From NCBI GenBank assembly GCA_900550445.1, contig URSF01000004.1:35961-99960 (forward strand): 64,000 bases of DNA, read 5' to 3'. Of the stretch, positions 34,458 to 43,144 are shown piece after piece. Numbering within the stretch: the stretch's first letter is position 1; each line of letters opens with the position of its first letter. Origin of the DNA: an uncultured Rhodospirillaceae bacterium (GTDB lineage Bacteria > Pseudomonadota > Alphaproteobacteria > CAAGCB01 > CAG-977). A model generated the notes under the pieces. The model worked only from the letters and a program-made list of their open reading frames with translations, was not told where the DNA came from and made no database searches. A program made the translations under genes and the position numbers.

Positions 34458-36230
34458 ATGGAACGAAACGCGGTTTTGGGGGTAGAAAACTCTTTGACGT
34501 CACAGTTTTGGGCGGCGCGTGAAGCCGTGCCTGAAACGGTTGAAACCATCGCGCGCACGGCCAATGTGCCCGAAGTTGTCGCGCGGCTGCTGGCCGTGCG
34601 TGATGTCGCGCCGGAAAACGTGTCGTTTTTTCTTTCGCCTTCTTTCAAGCAGCATTTGCCGGATCCGTATATTCTGCGCGATATGGAAAAAGCGGCCGAA
34701 CGAATAGCCAAAGCGGTTATAAGCAAAGAAAAAATCGGTATTTTCGGAGATTATGACGTTGACGGCGCGACGTCCAGCGCCGTAACGGCACAGTTTTTAA
34801 AAATGCTGGGCGCCGATATTGTCGTGCGTATTCCCGAACGCGAAGAAGGGTATGGTCCCGGCGAAAAAGCCATGCGCGAGTTTATTGAAGCGGGCGTTTC
34901 GCTGGCCATAACGGTTGACTGCGGAACGACGGCTTTTGAACCGCTGGGATTTTTAACAAAACAGGGCAGGGACGTCGTCGTTATTGATCATCATGAACCT
35001 GATGTGACGCTGCCTGACGTTTACGCCGTCGTTAATCCGAAACGGCTGGACGAACCGGCGGACAATCCCTGTCGTCAAATGGCGGCCGTGGGGGTTGTTT
35101 TTATGACGATTATCGCCGTGAACCGCCTGCTGCGCGAAAAAGGATTTTACACGGACCGGACGGAACCGAATTTAATGCAGTTTTTGGATCTGGTCGCGCT
35201 GGGGACGGTCTGCGACGTCGTTGCGCTGCGGGGATTGAACCGGCTGTTTGTCAAATCGGGGCTGAATACTATGGCGCAGCGGAAAAACAAAGGGCTGTGC
35301 GTGTTAAGCGATCTGGCAAACATTAAAGAAAAGCCGTCGGCCTATCATCTGGGGTTTGTTATCGGTCCGCGGTTAAACGCATGCGGGCGGATCGGAGAAG
35401 CTTCTTTGGGAATGAAGCTGCTGTGTGCCGCCGATGAAACCGAAGCGGCGGAAATTGCCGGACGTCTGGACGAGCTGAATACAATCCGCCGCCAGATGTG
35501 CGAAGAAATCTATAAACAGGCGATCGCGCAGATTGAACGGGCCGAAGCGCGCGAGAGCATTGCTTTTGTATACGGCAAAGACTGGCATGCCGGCGTTGTC
35601 GGCATTATTGCCGGCCGGTTAAAGGAACGGTATAACGTGCCGTCTTTGGTTATGTCGCAGGACGGCGACGAACTGCGCGGTTCCGGGCGTTCGGTTGCCG
35701 GCGCGGATCTGGGGGCGGCGGTTCTGGCGGCAAAGGAAAAGGGGATTTTAACGACTGGCGGCGGACACGCCATGGCGGCGGGCTTTTCGTTGAAAACGGA
35801 AAAAGCGGACGAGTTTAAAAACTTTCTGATTGATTATTTTGAAACGCATCGCCAGGGACAGGAACGGCCGGCGGATTATCTGATTGATTCCGTCGTGGAT
35901 ATCGGCGCCGTTTCCGGCCGTCTGCTGGAAACGTTAAACGCAATGGAACCGTTCGGCGAAGGCAATCCGGAACCGCGTTTTGCCATTCCGGACGTGGCGG
36001 TTTCTTCGGTGCGTGTCGTCGGTTCGGGGCATGTGTCGTGTTCGTTTGTCGGACGCAACGGCAAAACCAGGCTGCGGGCGATCGCTTTTCGCGCGGCGGA
36101 TTCGATTGTCGGGTGTTCTTTGCTTAATCACAAAGGGGCTTTGTTTCATGTTGCGGGCTACATTCGTCCCGATACGTTCCGCGGCGGGGATAACGTTCAG
36201 TTTATTATTGAAGATTTGGCTTTGGCCTGA
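34458..36230 (+). CDS. recJ: single-stranded-DNA-specific exonuclease RecJ
   Basis: 590 residues. DHH phosphoesterase motifs: FGDYDVDGATSSAV, AITVDCGTT, VIDHHEPDVTLP, ALGTVCDVVAL; then the DHHA1 region with GPRLNACGRIGEAS, ERYNVPSLV, GSGRSV and TTGGGHAMAAGFS; and an OB-fold C-terminus. A 5'-3' exonuclease acting on single-stranded DNA in RecF recombination and mismatch repair. It directly follows hom and shares its promoter. Confidence 0.93.
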   Translation: MERNAVLGVENSLTSQFWAAREAVPETVETIARTANVPEVVARLLAVRDVAPENVSFFLSPSFKQHLPDPYILRDMEKAAERIAKAVISKEKIGIFGDYDVDGATSSAVTAQFLKMLGADIVVRIPEREEGYGPGEKAMREFIEAGVSLAITVDCGTTAFEPLGFLTKQGRDVVVIDHHEPDVTLPDVYAVVNPKRLDEPADNPCRQMAAVGVVFMTIIAVNRLLREKGFYTDRTEPNLMQFLDLVALGTVCDVVALRGLNRLFVKSGLNTMAQRKNKGLCVLSDLANIKEKPSAYHLGFVIGPRLNACGRIGEASLGMKLLCAADETEAAEIAGRLDELNTIRRQMCEEIYKQAIAQIERAEARESIAFVYGKDWHAGVVGIIAGRLKERYNVPSLVMSQDGDELRGSGRSVAGADLGAAVLAAKEKGILTTGGGHAMAAGFSLKTEKADEFKNFLIDYFETHRQGQERPADYLIDSVVDIGAVSGRLLETLNAMEPFGEGNPEPRFAIPDVAVSSVRVVGSGHVSCSFVGRNGKTRLRAIAFRAADSIVGCSLLNHKGALFHVAGYIRPDTFRGGDNVQFIIEDLALA

Positions 36231-36269
36231 CGGCTCTTTCCTTTCTGAAATTGAAATTCGGAGAATACT

Positions 36270-38030
36270 ATGCGTCGTTTTATTTTTATCTGCTTGTGCA
36301 TTGTTTTTGCCCTTTTGATGACGCATAGATTATATTTGCGCGATAACGTCATGGATTCGTTAAAAAATGAGCGCGGATCCGTTTTTCTTTATTTTCCGGA
36401 TACCGTCCGCAGCGCGGTAAAAGTTCTGTCGTCAAAAGGAACCGCGCAGGAAAAAAGGCTGCCGCACTGCCGGGATTCGGATTCAAAGTGTCTGTTGTTT
36501 ACCATTAAAACGGAACTGTTTTTTCAAAAAGCCGAAATTCGTTTTCAATCTGATCAAAGCGGTCCTGTGGAAATCGTTTTTATGGGACCGTTGTCGGAAA
36601 AATTGAAAAACCGTCGGATAGAAGTTGACTTTAAAAATTTTTATTTGGACGGAACCCCTGTTTTTCATGAAACGGAAACCGGCTGGCGGCATTTTCCGAT
36701 TGTGTACGGGTTTAATACGGAAAAAGGAAAACCCGTGTCAATTTCGTTTGAATACCGCAGACATCTGCCGGACAGCGCAAATGTTGACTGGTTTTTGTTT
36801 ATGACGATCATTGTCGTTTCCGGATTGATCGGAGGGCGGATCGAAAAAGGGTTTTTCGCTTTCTTTCACAAGGCTTATGACGGTGCCACAAAAGGACAGA
36901 AAATTTTTCTGACAATATTTTTTCTGATTTTATGCGTGCCGGCTCTGCGCATCAATCCGGACGACAGATCTTTTTTTGAAAACAGAACGCTAACGGCCAA
37001 ACCCGGATTCATCATGCGGAATAAAAACGGCGAAAACGGTTTGTTTCTGAAATACGGCGAATATTTCGGATTTTGGTTCAACGACCGTTTTCTGGGCCGT
37101 CTGCAAGCGCTTTCCGTTTATCATTTCCTGCAGAAACATCTGCGTTTCCGGCTGAAAACGCCGAAAGGTTTTGTCGGCAAAGATAAAGATATTTTTCAAA
37201 CGCGGGATCTGGAAATTTTTGACGCCGGTTATGTCGCGCGGTTAAAAAAGTATTCCAACCGTTACGGTCGGAATTTGAAAAAGATGCGCCAATGGGCGGA
37301 AAAGAACAATATCAAACTGTATATGGTGATCGTTCCCGTCAAAGAAAGCATTTTGTATTCCCGGCTGGGCAAAGGCGTCCCCGGCGATACGCGCGAATAT
37401 GACCGCTGGGTAGAAAAATTAAGGCGTAAATCGGGTATTGATATTGTTTATCCGAAAAAAGAATTGCTGCGGGCCGCCCGGACGGCAAAGGATCTGCTCT
37501 TTTTTAAACAGGATCATCATTACACCGAATACGGCGCTTTTTTGATTTACCGTGAACTGATGAAACGGATAAAACGCGATTATCCGGATATTCCCGTATT
37601 GTCGGAAAATGATTTTGACGTTTTCTATGATGATCGTGTGCGCCACGGATATGACATGCCCGAATGGCAGAAACTGTCCCATTTGTGCACAACGCTGATG
37701 ATTTTCAACGAAGACGAATGCCGCGAATACGCCCGGCCTTACCGGTATTATCAATATCGTCAGGCTGAAAAAGTGCGAATAAAGAAAATAAATGAAAAAA
37801 TCACCCGCTATTTTAATCCCGACGGGAAGTACAGCCTGTATATTCTGGGGACTTCACATGTTAACCAGCTGTCTTCGATCATGCCGTTCGCCTTTAAACG
37901 GGCGGTCAAAGAAGTCGGGGAAGACAGGGATATAACGAAAAATAACGTGCTGCCGCATAAGCCGGATATTCTGGTTCTGGTTTTGCAGTCAACGGTTTTT
38001 GACAAGCTGGACAGACTTTTTAAGGAATAA
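36270..38030 (+). CDS. AlgX/AlgJ-like SGNH-fold O-acetylation protein
   Basis: 586 residues. An N-terminal helix (3-18), an exported beta-rich domain (about 40-170), two membrane helices (about 173-190 and 210-226), then an AlgX/J-type domain beginning DDRSFFENRTLTAKPGF. Landmarks are MVIVPVKESILYSRLGKG, KQDHHYTEYGAFLIYREL (Asp/His catalytic segment) and YILGTSHVNQLSS in the nucleophile position. Such proteins acetylate exported polysaccharides using acetyl groups passed by an MBOAT partner, which is the next gene 4 bp downstream. The extra N-terminal domain with internal membrane helices is unusual for AlgX/J. Confidence 0.72.
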   Translation: MRRFIFICLCIVFALLMTHRLYLRDNVMDSLKNERGSVFLYFPDTVRSAVKVLSSKGTAQEKRLPHCRDSDSKCLLFTIKTELFFQKAEIRFQSDQSGPVEIVFMGPLSEKLKNRRIEVDFKNFYLDGTPVFHETETGWRHFPIVYGFNTEKGKPVSISFEYRRHLPDSANVDWFLFMTIIVVSGLIGGRIEKGFFAFFHKAYDGATKGQKIFLTIFFLILCVPALRINPDDRSFFENRTLTAKPGFIMRNKNGENGLFLKYGEYFGFWFNDRFLGRLQALSVYHFLQKHLRFRLKTPKGFVGKDKDIFQTRDLEIFDAGYVARLKKYSNRYGRNLKKMRQWAEKNNIKLYMVIVPVKESILYSRLGKGVPGDTREYDRWVEKLRRKSGIDIVYPKKELLRAARTAKDLLFFKQDHHYTEYGAFLIYRELMKRIKRDYPDIPVLSENDFDVFYDDRVRHGYDMPEWQKLSHLCTTLMIFNEDECREYARPYRYYQYRQAEKVRIKKINEKITRYFNPDGKYSLYILGTSHVNQLSSIMPFAFKRAVKEVGEDRDITKNNVLPHKPDILVLVLQSTVFDKLDRLFKE

Positions 38031-38034
38031 GGAA

Positions 38035-39429
38035 ATGCTTTTTTCATCAATGGTTTTTTTGTTTCTTTTCCTGCCGGTGGTCTGCGCCGTTTATTTTCTG
38101 GTTCCGAAACGGCTGAAAAACGATGTTTTGCTGGCGGCCAGTTTTGTTTTTTATGCGTGGGGCGAACCTCATTACGTTTTTATTATGATTTTGTCGGTTT
38201 TCATCAATTATGCCGGCGCGCTGCTGATCGAAAAAACAAATTTTAAAAAACTGTTTCTGATTTTGACCGTCGTTTTAAATCTGGCGTTTCTGGGGTATTT
38301 TAAATATTTTAATTTCCTGATTGAAAATTTGAATCTGCTGCTGCACCGCGATGTTGTGGATCCGCTGCGGATCATTATGCCGATCGGTATTTCCTTTTAT
38401 ACGTTTCAGGCCATGTCGTATGTGGTCGACGTTTATCGTAAAACGGTGCCGGCGCAGAAAAATATTTATGATCTGGCGTTGTATATTATGCTGTTTCCTC
38501 AGCTGGTTGCCGGGCCGATCGTCAAATACCACGATATTGCCGCTCAGATCAATGATCGCGAAGAAAACATTGACAAAGTATACCGCGGCATTTTGCGGTT
38601 TATCGGCGGGCTGGCGAAAAAAGTCATGATTGCCAATACGCTGGGCGCCGTGGCCGACGAGATCTTTGCTTCTGATCTGCAATATATTTCCGCGCCTTTG
38701 GCCTGGATCGGCGCTGCGGCCTATATGTTCCAGATTTATTTTGATTTCAGCGGGTATTCCGACATGGCGATCGGTCTTTGCCTGGTTTTCGGATTTAAAA
38801 TCCCCGAAAACTTTAATTACCCGTATATCTCGAAATCCATTACGGAATTCTGGCGGCGCTGGCATATTTCTTTGTCAACATGGTTTAAACAGTATTTGTA
38901 TATTCCTTTGGGCGGCAGCCGGGTATCCAAAGCCAGAACGGCCGTTAATCTGATGATTGTCTTTCTGGTGACCGGATTTTGGCATGGCGCCAGCTGGAAC
39001 TTTATTTTATGGGGATTGTGGCACGGCTGTTTCGTTGTTATTGAAAAACTGAGCGGACTGAATACCGAAAAACCGGGAATTTTCAGAAATATGCTGCTGC
39101 GGGGATACGCGCTGCTGGTTGTCGTTATCGGCTGGGTGATGTTTCGGGCTGACACTTTGCCGGCCGCGGCGGAATACCTGAAAAAAATGTTTGGATTAAT
39201 CCCGGATAAATATGCCGCTTTGGATTTGGTTTATTATGTTGACGGGCAGGAATTGCTCGCTTTCGCTTTCGCCGTTTTATTGTCGACGCCGGCCGCGCGG
39301 CATTTCTTTGACGTGTCGGGAAAATACCGTTCGGCCGCCGTGCAGATCATTATGCTGGCTTTGTTTTTGATTTCGTCGGCAATGATCGCCGCCGGAACGT
39401 ACAACCCGTTTATTTATTTCCGGTTTTAA
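38035..39429 (+). CDS. MBOAT-family O-acyltransferase (AlgI-like)
   Basis: 464 residues from the ATG at 38035 (TAAGGA just before it). About 11 membrane helices. Diagnostic segments: FYAWGEPHYVFIMI, MPIGISFYTFQAMSYVVDVY, FDFSGYSDMAIGLCLVFG, FNYPYISKSITEFWRRWHIS, LYIPLGGSR and TGFWHGASWNFILWGLWHG with the invariant membrane-embedded histidine. It moves acetyl groups across the inner membrane for transfer by the adjacent AlgX/J-like protein. No polysaccharide synthase lies nearby, so the acceptor could be a glycan or peptidoglycan made elsewhere. Confidence 0.9.
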   Translation: MLFSSMVFLFLFLPVVCAVYFLVPKRLKNDVLLAASFVFYAWGEPHYVFIMILSVFINYAGALLIEKTNFKKLFLILTVVLNLAFLGYFKYFNFLIENLNLLLHRDVVDPLRIIMPIGISFYTFQAMSYVVDVYRKTVPAQKNIYDLALYIMLFPQLVAGPIVKYHDIAAQINDREENIDKVYRGILRFIGGLAKKVMIANTLGAVADEIFASDLQYISAPLAWIGAAAYMFQIYFDFSGYSDMAIGLCLVFGFKIPENFNYPYISKSITEFWRRWHISLSTWFKQYLYIPLGGSRVSKARTAVNLMIVFLVTGFWHGASWNFILWGLWHGCFVVIEKLSGLNTEKPGIFRNMLLRGYALLVVVIGWVMFRADTLPAAAEYLKKMFGLIPDKYAALDLVYYVDGQELLAFAFAVLLSTPAARHFFDVSGKYRSAAVQIIMLALFLISSAMIAAGTYNPFIYFRF

Positions 39430-39431
39430 GG

Positions 39432-40544
39432 TCAGTTGATCGGAATGATCCGTTCGTATGTTTTGTGTTCGTCAACGCCTTGCAGCACAACGCCGTCAAA
39501 TCCCAGATCCATGATGCTTTTGAAATAAATGCCCAGTATGCGTTTCCAGGCGGGATTCCAATAATCGACGACAATGCCCGCCGGGTTTGTTTTTGATTGA
39601 AAACGCAGCCAGGCGGGATCGCGCAGTTTCCAGCCGTGTTCCCAGTAAAGCCGGGTGTCTTCGGCGACGGCGACGTTTAAAACGGCGAAAACCAGACGTC
39701 TGGCGCCGATTTTTTTGGCCTGAATTTCTTTAACTTCTTCTTTGGTCAGAGGAATATTGGATTTAAAGAACGGTTCGATAATCAGTAAATCGTAATTTGT
39801 ATCCCCCAGCGCTTTGACCCATAAATCCTTGTCCGTAAAGTTTCTGGTGTTGGTCATAATCAGCATATTGCGGACTTTTGCCAATGAATCGATGTTATTC
39901 GGATTTTCCAAGAACAGTTCTTTTTCAGCCGGAATACGGTCAAAAGCTGCTTTTTTGTCCGTGTCGGCATGAACGGGAATTTTTTTCTTTGCCAAAGTCA
40001 GAACGGCCTTTTCCCTTTCTTTTTCGGAATTGCAATGTTCCGCGCCGATAACGGACAGGCCGTATTCTTTGACGATTTTTTCAATGGCGGGCGAAAGCTT
40101 TCCGACGGCGCCGGCGCAGGTCTGATTTGTCGCCAGCAGTCCGTTGACGGCCATAATGTATCTGCGGACGGGCGCACCGGCCGGCACCGGGTGTTCCGGA
40201 GAAAACAACTTTAGTAAAAAACGTTCGTCGTCCGTCTGCGCCCCCGCCATTTCCGCGCGGTGCAGATCGTCTAAATCATTTTCCCACTGCCCGCGGGTCA
40301 GCAGATCTTGCCCGCCGTCCAGAATAACCTGAAATTCCGGACGATTTTCGCGCGCGTATTGCCCCAGCGCCACGATAACGTCGCGCATCATCTCCCGGTA
40401 ATTGGGAACATAAGCGGCTTCGATTTTAAAGCGTTCTTCCAGCGGATCAAAATTTTCGGGAATCTGTGCGGATTCCTGCGCATTTGCCATATTCAGAACG
40501 GCAAAAATCAGGCTGACGGCGCAAAAATATGCTCTTTTGACCAT
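39432..40544 (-). CDS. secreted GH114/TM1410-like TIM-barrel protein
   Basis: 370 residues with signal peptide 1-22 (ending ANAQ). The C-terminal half reads YDLLIIEPFFKSNIPLTKEE, RLVFAVLNVAVAEDTRLYWE, GIVVDYWNPAWKRILGIYF and LGFDGVVLQGVD. This is the pattern of the endo-alpha-1,4-polygalactosaminidase (GH114)/TM1410 barrel family, with acidic residues at the strand ends. The N-terminal half (about 50-200) looks like an incomplete barrel repeat or a helical cap. A role in turnover of an aminosugar polymer fits its location next to the O-acetylation pair, but this is inference. Confidence 0.65.
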   Translation of the reverse strand: MVKRAYFCAVSLIFAVLNMANAQESAQIPENFDPLEERFKIEAAYVPNYREMMRDVIVALGQYARENRPEFQVILDGGQDLLTRGQWENDLDDLHRAEMAGAQTDDERFLLKLFSPEHPVPAGAPVRRYIMAVNGLLATNQTCAGAVGKLSPAIEKIVKEYGLSVIGAEHCNSEKEREKAVLTLAKKKIPVHADTDKKAAFDRIPAEKELFLENPNNIDSLAKVRNMLIMTNTRNFTDKDLWVKALGDTNYDLLIIEPFFKSNIPLTKEEVKEIQAKKIGARRLVFAVLNVAVAEDTRLYWEHGWKLRDPAWLRFQSKTNPAGIVVDYWNPAWKRILGIYFKSIMDLGFDGVVLQGVDEHKTYERIIPIN

Positions 40545-40633
40545 AAAAGATTACTTTCTTAATGTTTTTTTTCCTTAATTTTAGGTATTCTATTTGAAAT
40601 TCATTTGAAATTCATTAACAAAAGAAGGGTAAA

Positions 40634-41614
40634 GTGACTGATAAAACAATATGGGTGCTGGCTGATGACAGAGCCGGCAATACGGCGCAGGCTTTGGGAA
40701 CGGCGGAAGCCGTCGGCGCGGAAATCATCGTAAAAAAAGTGCGTTATACCGGGGCGGTCGTTCTGCCCAATGTGCTGCGAGGCGCGTCAACCATAGGGAT
40801 TACGCAGGAAACGCTGGCGGAAATCAAAGAACCGTTTCCCGACGTTGCCATTGCCGCCGGCCGCCGCGCCGCGCCGTTGCTGCGCTATATTAAAAAGCGG
40901 TCGGGCGGGAAAACAAAAATCGTTCAGATTATGTTTCCCGGAAACTTCGGCCTGTCCGATTTTGATTTGATCGTTTTGCCCGGTCATGACGGCTGTAAGT
41001 CGGTTCGCCCGAATATTATGCGCACGACCGGAGCGCCGCACCGCATCACGCCCGAACGACTGGCCGCGGAAAAGGAAAAGTGGGCCGGCGTTTTTAAAAA
41101 TCTGCCCGCGCCGCGCATTGCTCTGATTGTCGGCGGCGCGACAAAGGACAAACCGTTTACCGCCGAAATGGCAAAAGATCTGGCCGCCCGTTCCGTCGCG
41201 CTGTCACAGGCGCTGGGAGGCGGATCTTTTCTGGTAACGACGTCTCGGCGGACGGGGGAACAGCAGGAAAAAATTATCCGCGACGCTTTGCCTGATCCGA
41301 AATTTTTCTATGGCTGGGGCAATAAGGAAATTGAAAATCCGTACTTCGGTTTTCTGGCTTTGGCCGATCATATCATTGTGACCGGAGATTCCGTTTCCAT
41401 GTGTTCGGAAGCCTGCGCCGCCGGCGTGCCGGTTTATATTTACGCGCCGCCGGGGACCGTCGGGAAAAAACATGCTTTGCTGCACCGGGAATTGTATGAA
41501 AAAGGGTATGCCGTCGAACTGGCGGAAAACCCCGTTCCCGTCGCGACCGGCGAACCGAAGCGGCTGAACGCGGCCTGGGACGTGGCGGCCAGAATAAAGG
41601 AAATGATCAAATAA
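40634..41614 (+). CDS. ELM1-family (mitochondrial-fission-like) protein
   Basis: 326 residues from a GTG with AAGAAGGG ahead. Opening WVLADDRAGNTAQALGTAEA, then VAIAAGRRAAPLLRYIKK, VLPGHDGC, LIVGGATKDKPFTAEMAKDL and VTGDSVSMCSEACAAGVPVY. This is the ELM1 (DUF1022) family, a GT-B-like fold conserved in Alphaproteobacteria and plant mitochondria. The bacterial role is not established; the fold suggests a nucleotide-sugar enzyme. It heads a run of overlapping genes (next start TAATG-overlapped). Confidence 0.85.
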   Translation: MTDKTIWVLADDRAGNTAQALGTAEAVGAEIIVKKVRYTGAVVLPNVLRGASTIGITQETLAEIKEPFPDVAIAAGRRAAPLLRYIKKRSGGKTKIVQIMFPGNFGLSDFDLIVLPGHDGCKSVRPNIMRTTGAPHRITPERLAAEKEKWAGVFKNLPAPRIALIVGGATKDKPFTAEMAKDLAARSVALSQALGGGSFLVTTSRRTGEQQEKIIRDALPDPKFFYGWGNKEIENPYFGFLALADHIIVTGDSVSMCSEACAAGVPVYIYAPPGTVGKKHALLHRELYEKGYAVELAENPVPVATGEPKRLNAAWDVAARIKEMIK

Positions 41615-42375
41615 TGGTTTCTTTTTGTGCCGATATAGACCGCCTGTTCGCCGAAGTTCCTTTTTTGGAACGCTGCAAAGCGGCAAAGGATAACGGATTT
41701 GCTTCCGTGGAATTTACTTTGCCCGGCGACGTCGGGCTGGGGCAACTGGGCGACGCCGCGGCGTATAAGGGCTTGAAAGTCATGGTTTTGACAATGCCGG
41801 CCGATCAGGCGGCACAGGCGTTTGAAAAAAAGTCAAAGCAAAAGTTTCTGGCCGCGTTTGACGCTTTGCTTGACAAGGCGGATTTTCTGGAATGTAAAAA
41901 GATTTTCATTCCGGGAAAAGTAATTGCCGAAAATGATTTCGACGAAGCGCGCGATGCTTTCGTTTCCGCTTTGCACGCCGCGGCGCCGCGGGTGCGTCAT
42001 GCCGGCGTGAAAATTTTGCTGGGGTTTAAGAATCCGACGGAAAATCCGGATTTTTATCCGGCTTCGACTTTAGAAGTCCTGGAACTGCTGGACGAATTAA
42101 ACGATGACAAGGTTTTCGGATATTTGTTTGACGTTTATCAGGCGCAGATGAGTGAAGGCGGGCTGAGCAACACGATTGACGGGCTGATTTCCCTGATCGG
42201 GCATGTCCGCATTGCCGGCGTTCCGACCGGGGAAGAACCCGATACGGGCGAAGTCAATTACGATTATTTGTTGTCTTTGCTGGAAATGCAGGGATATCGG
42301 GGGCATGTCGGGTGTTCTTATACGCCGCGCATGAAAACGACGGACGGGTTAAAATGGATTAAAAAATATGTTTGA
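41614..42375 (+). CDS. hydroxypyruvate isomerase-like TIM-barrel protein
   Basis: 253 residues. The family pattern of sugar-phosphate isomerase/AP endonuclease-2 barrels is clear: FLERCKAAKDNGFASVEF, KIFIPGKV, ILLGFKNPTENPDF, VFGYLFDVYQAQMSEG, GHVRIAGVPTGEEPDTGEVN and YRGHVGCSYTPR. Compared with Hyi, GPN and the DxYH metal motif are changed to VYQ, and the Glu of LEPIN becomes KNPTEN. It therefore belongs to the Hyi/OtnI branch but its exact substrate is open. It overlaps the ELM1 gene by 1 bp and the phosphatase by 8 bp. Confidence 0.75.
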   Translation: MVSFCADIDRLFAEVPFLERCKAAKDNGFASVEFTLPGDVGLGQLGDAAAYKGLKVMVLTMPADQAAQAFEKKSKQKFLAAFDALLDKADFLECKKIFIPGKVIAENDFDEARDAFVSALHAAAPRVRHAGVKILLGFKNPTENPDFYPASTLEVLELLDELNDDKVFGYLFDVYQAQMSEGGLSNTIDGLISLIGHVRIAGVPTGEEPDTGEVNYDYLLSLLEMQGYRGHVGCSYTPRMKTTDGLKWIKKYV

Positions 42376-43144
42376 CGCGCAGACCGCATTTGCTCATCAG
42401 ATAGCCGACGCTTCCGGCGAATTAATTTTAAAATATTTCCGCCGTCCGACCGACGTCAGCGACAAAGCGGACGCTTCGCCGGTAACGGAAGCGGATAAAA
42501 GCAGCGAACGCCTGATGCGCAACATGATCGAGCGTTATTTCCCCAACGACGGCATTATCGGCGAAGAATACGGCAAAGAAAACGAAAATGCGGAATTTGT
42601 CTGGGTTCTGGATCCGATCGACGGCACAAAATCTTTTATTGCGGGCGTGCCTTTGTTCGGGACTCTGATTGCCTTGCTGCATAACGGCGTGCCCGTTATG
42701 GGGCTGATAAACCAGCCGTATACAAAGGAACGTTGGGTCGGCGTCGTGGGAAAACGCACAACCCTGAACGGGGCGGTCGTTCATACGCGCCGGTGCGCCG
42801 ACGTTCGTCAAGCCGTTTTATTTTCCACGGCGGACAAACAGATGTTCGCCGACGCTGATGACAAGCGGCGCTTTGCGGTTTTATACGATCGGGTTAAAAC
42901 GGCGCGGTTCAGTACGGATTGCTACGGCTATGGCCTGCTGTCCGCCGGCTGCGGGGATATTGTCTGCGAAGCCGATATGAAACTGTACGATTATGCGGCG
43001 CTGGTACCGATTATTGCCGGTGCGGGCGGCGTTATGACGGACTGGGACGGAAACGATTTGTCCGAAAACAAAGGCGGAGGGCGTATTCTGGCTGTCGGAG
43101 ATCCGCAGCTGCTGCCCGATGTGCTGGAGGTGCTGAACCAGTGA
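42368..43144 (+). CDS. hisN: inositol-monophosphatase-family phosphatase, histidinol-phosphatase (HisN) type
   Basis: 258 residues. Metal-site motifs: GEEYG (Glu), VLDPIDGTKSFIAG (DPIDGT) and the C-terminal LYDYAALVPIIAGAGGVMTDWDG. The segment STDCYGYGLLSAGCGDIVCEAD and the ALVPI/TDW ending are those of HisN-type histidinol-phosphate phosphatases of actinobacteria and alphaproteobacteria rather than of inositol phosphatases. It would remove phosphate from histidinol phosphate in histidine synthesis; no other his genes are here. It overlaps yejA by 4 bp (GTGA). Confidence 0.78.
   Translation: MFDAQTAFAHQIADASGELILKYFRRPTDVSDKADASPVTEADKSSERLMRNMIERYFPNDGIIGEEYGKENENAEFVWVLDPIDGTKSFIAGVPLFGTLIALLHNGVPVMGLINQPYTKERWVGVVGKRTTLNGAVVHTRRCADVRQAVLFSTADKQMFADADDKRRFAVLYDRVKTARFSTDCYGYGLLSAGCGDIVCEADMKLYDYAALVPIIAGAGGVMTDWDGNDLSENKGGGRILAVGDPQLLPDVLEVLNQ

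Noticed and set aside
42919..43140. N-terminal extension of YejA into hisN
   Set aside because: The GTG at 43141 gives a perfect signal peptide; the extension is Arg/Cys-rich out-of-frame hisN sequence.
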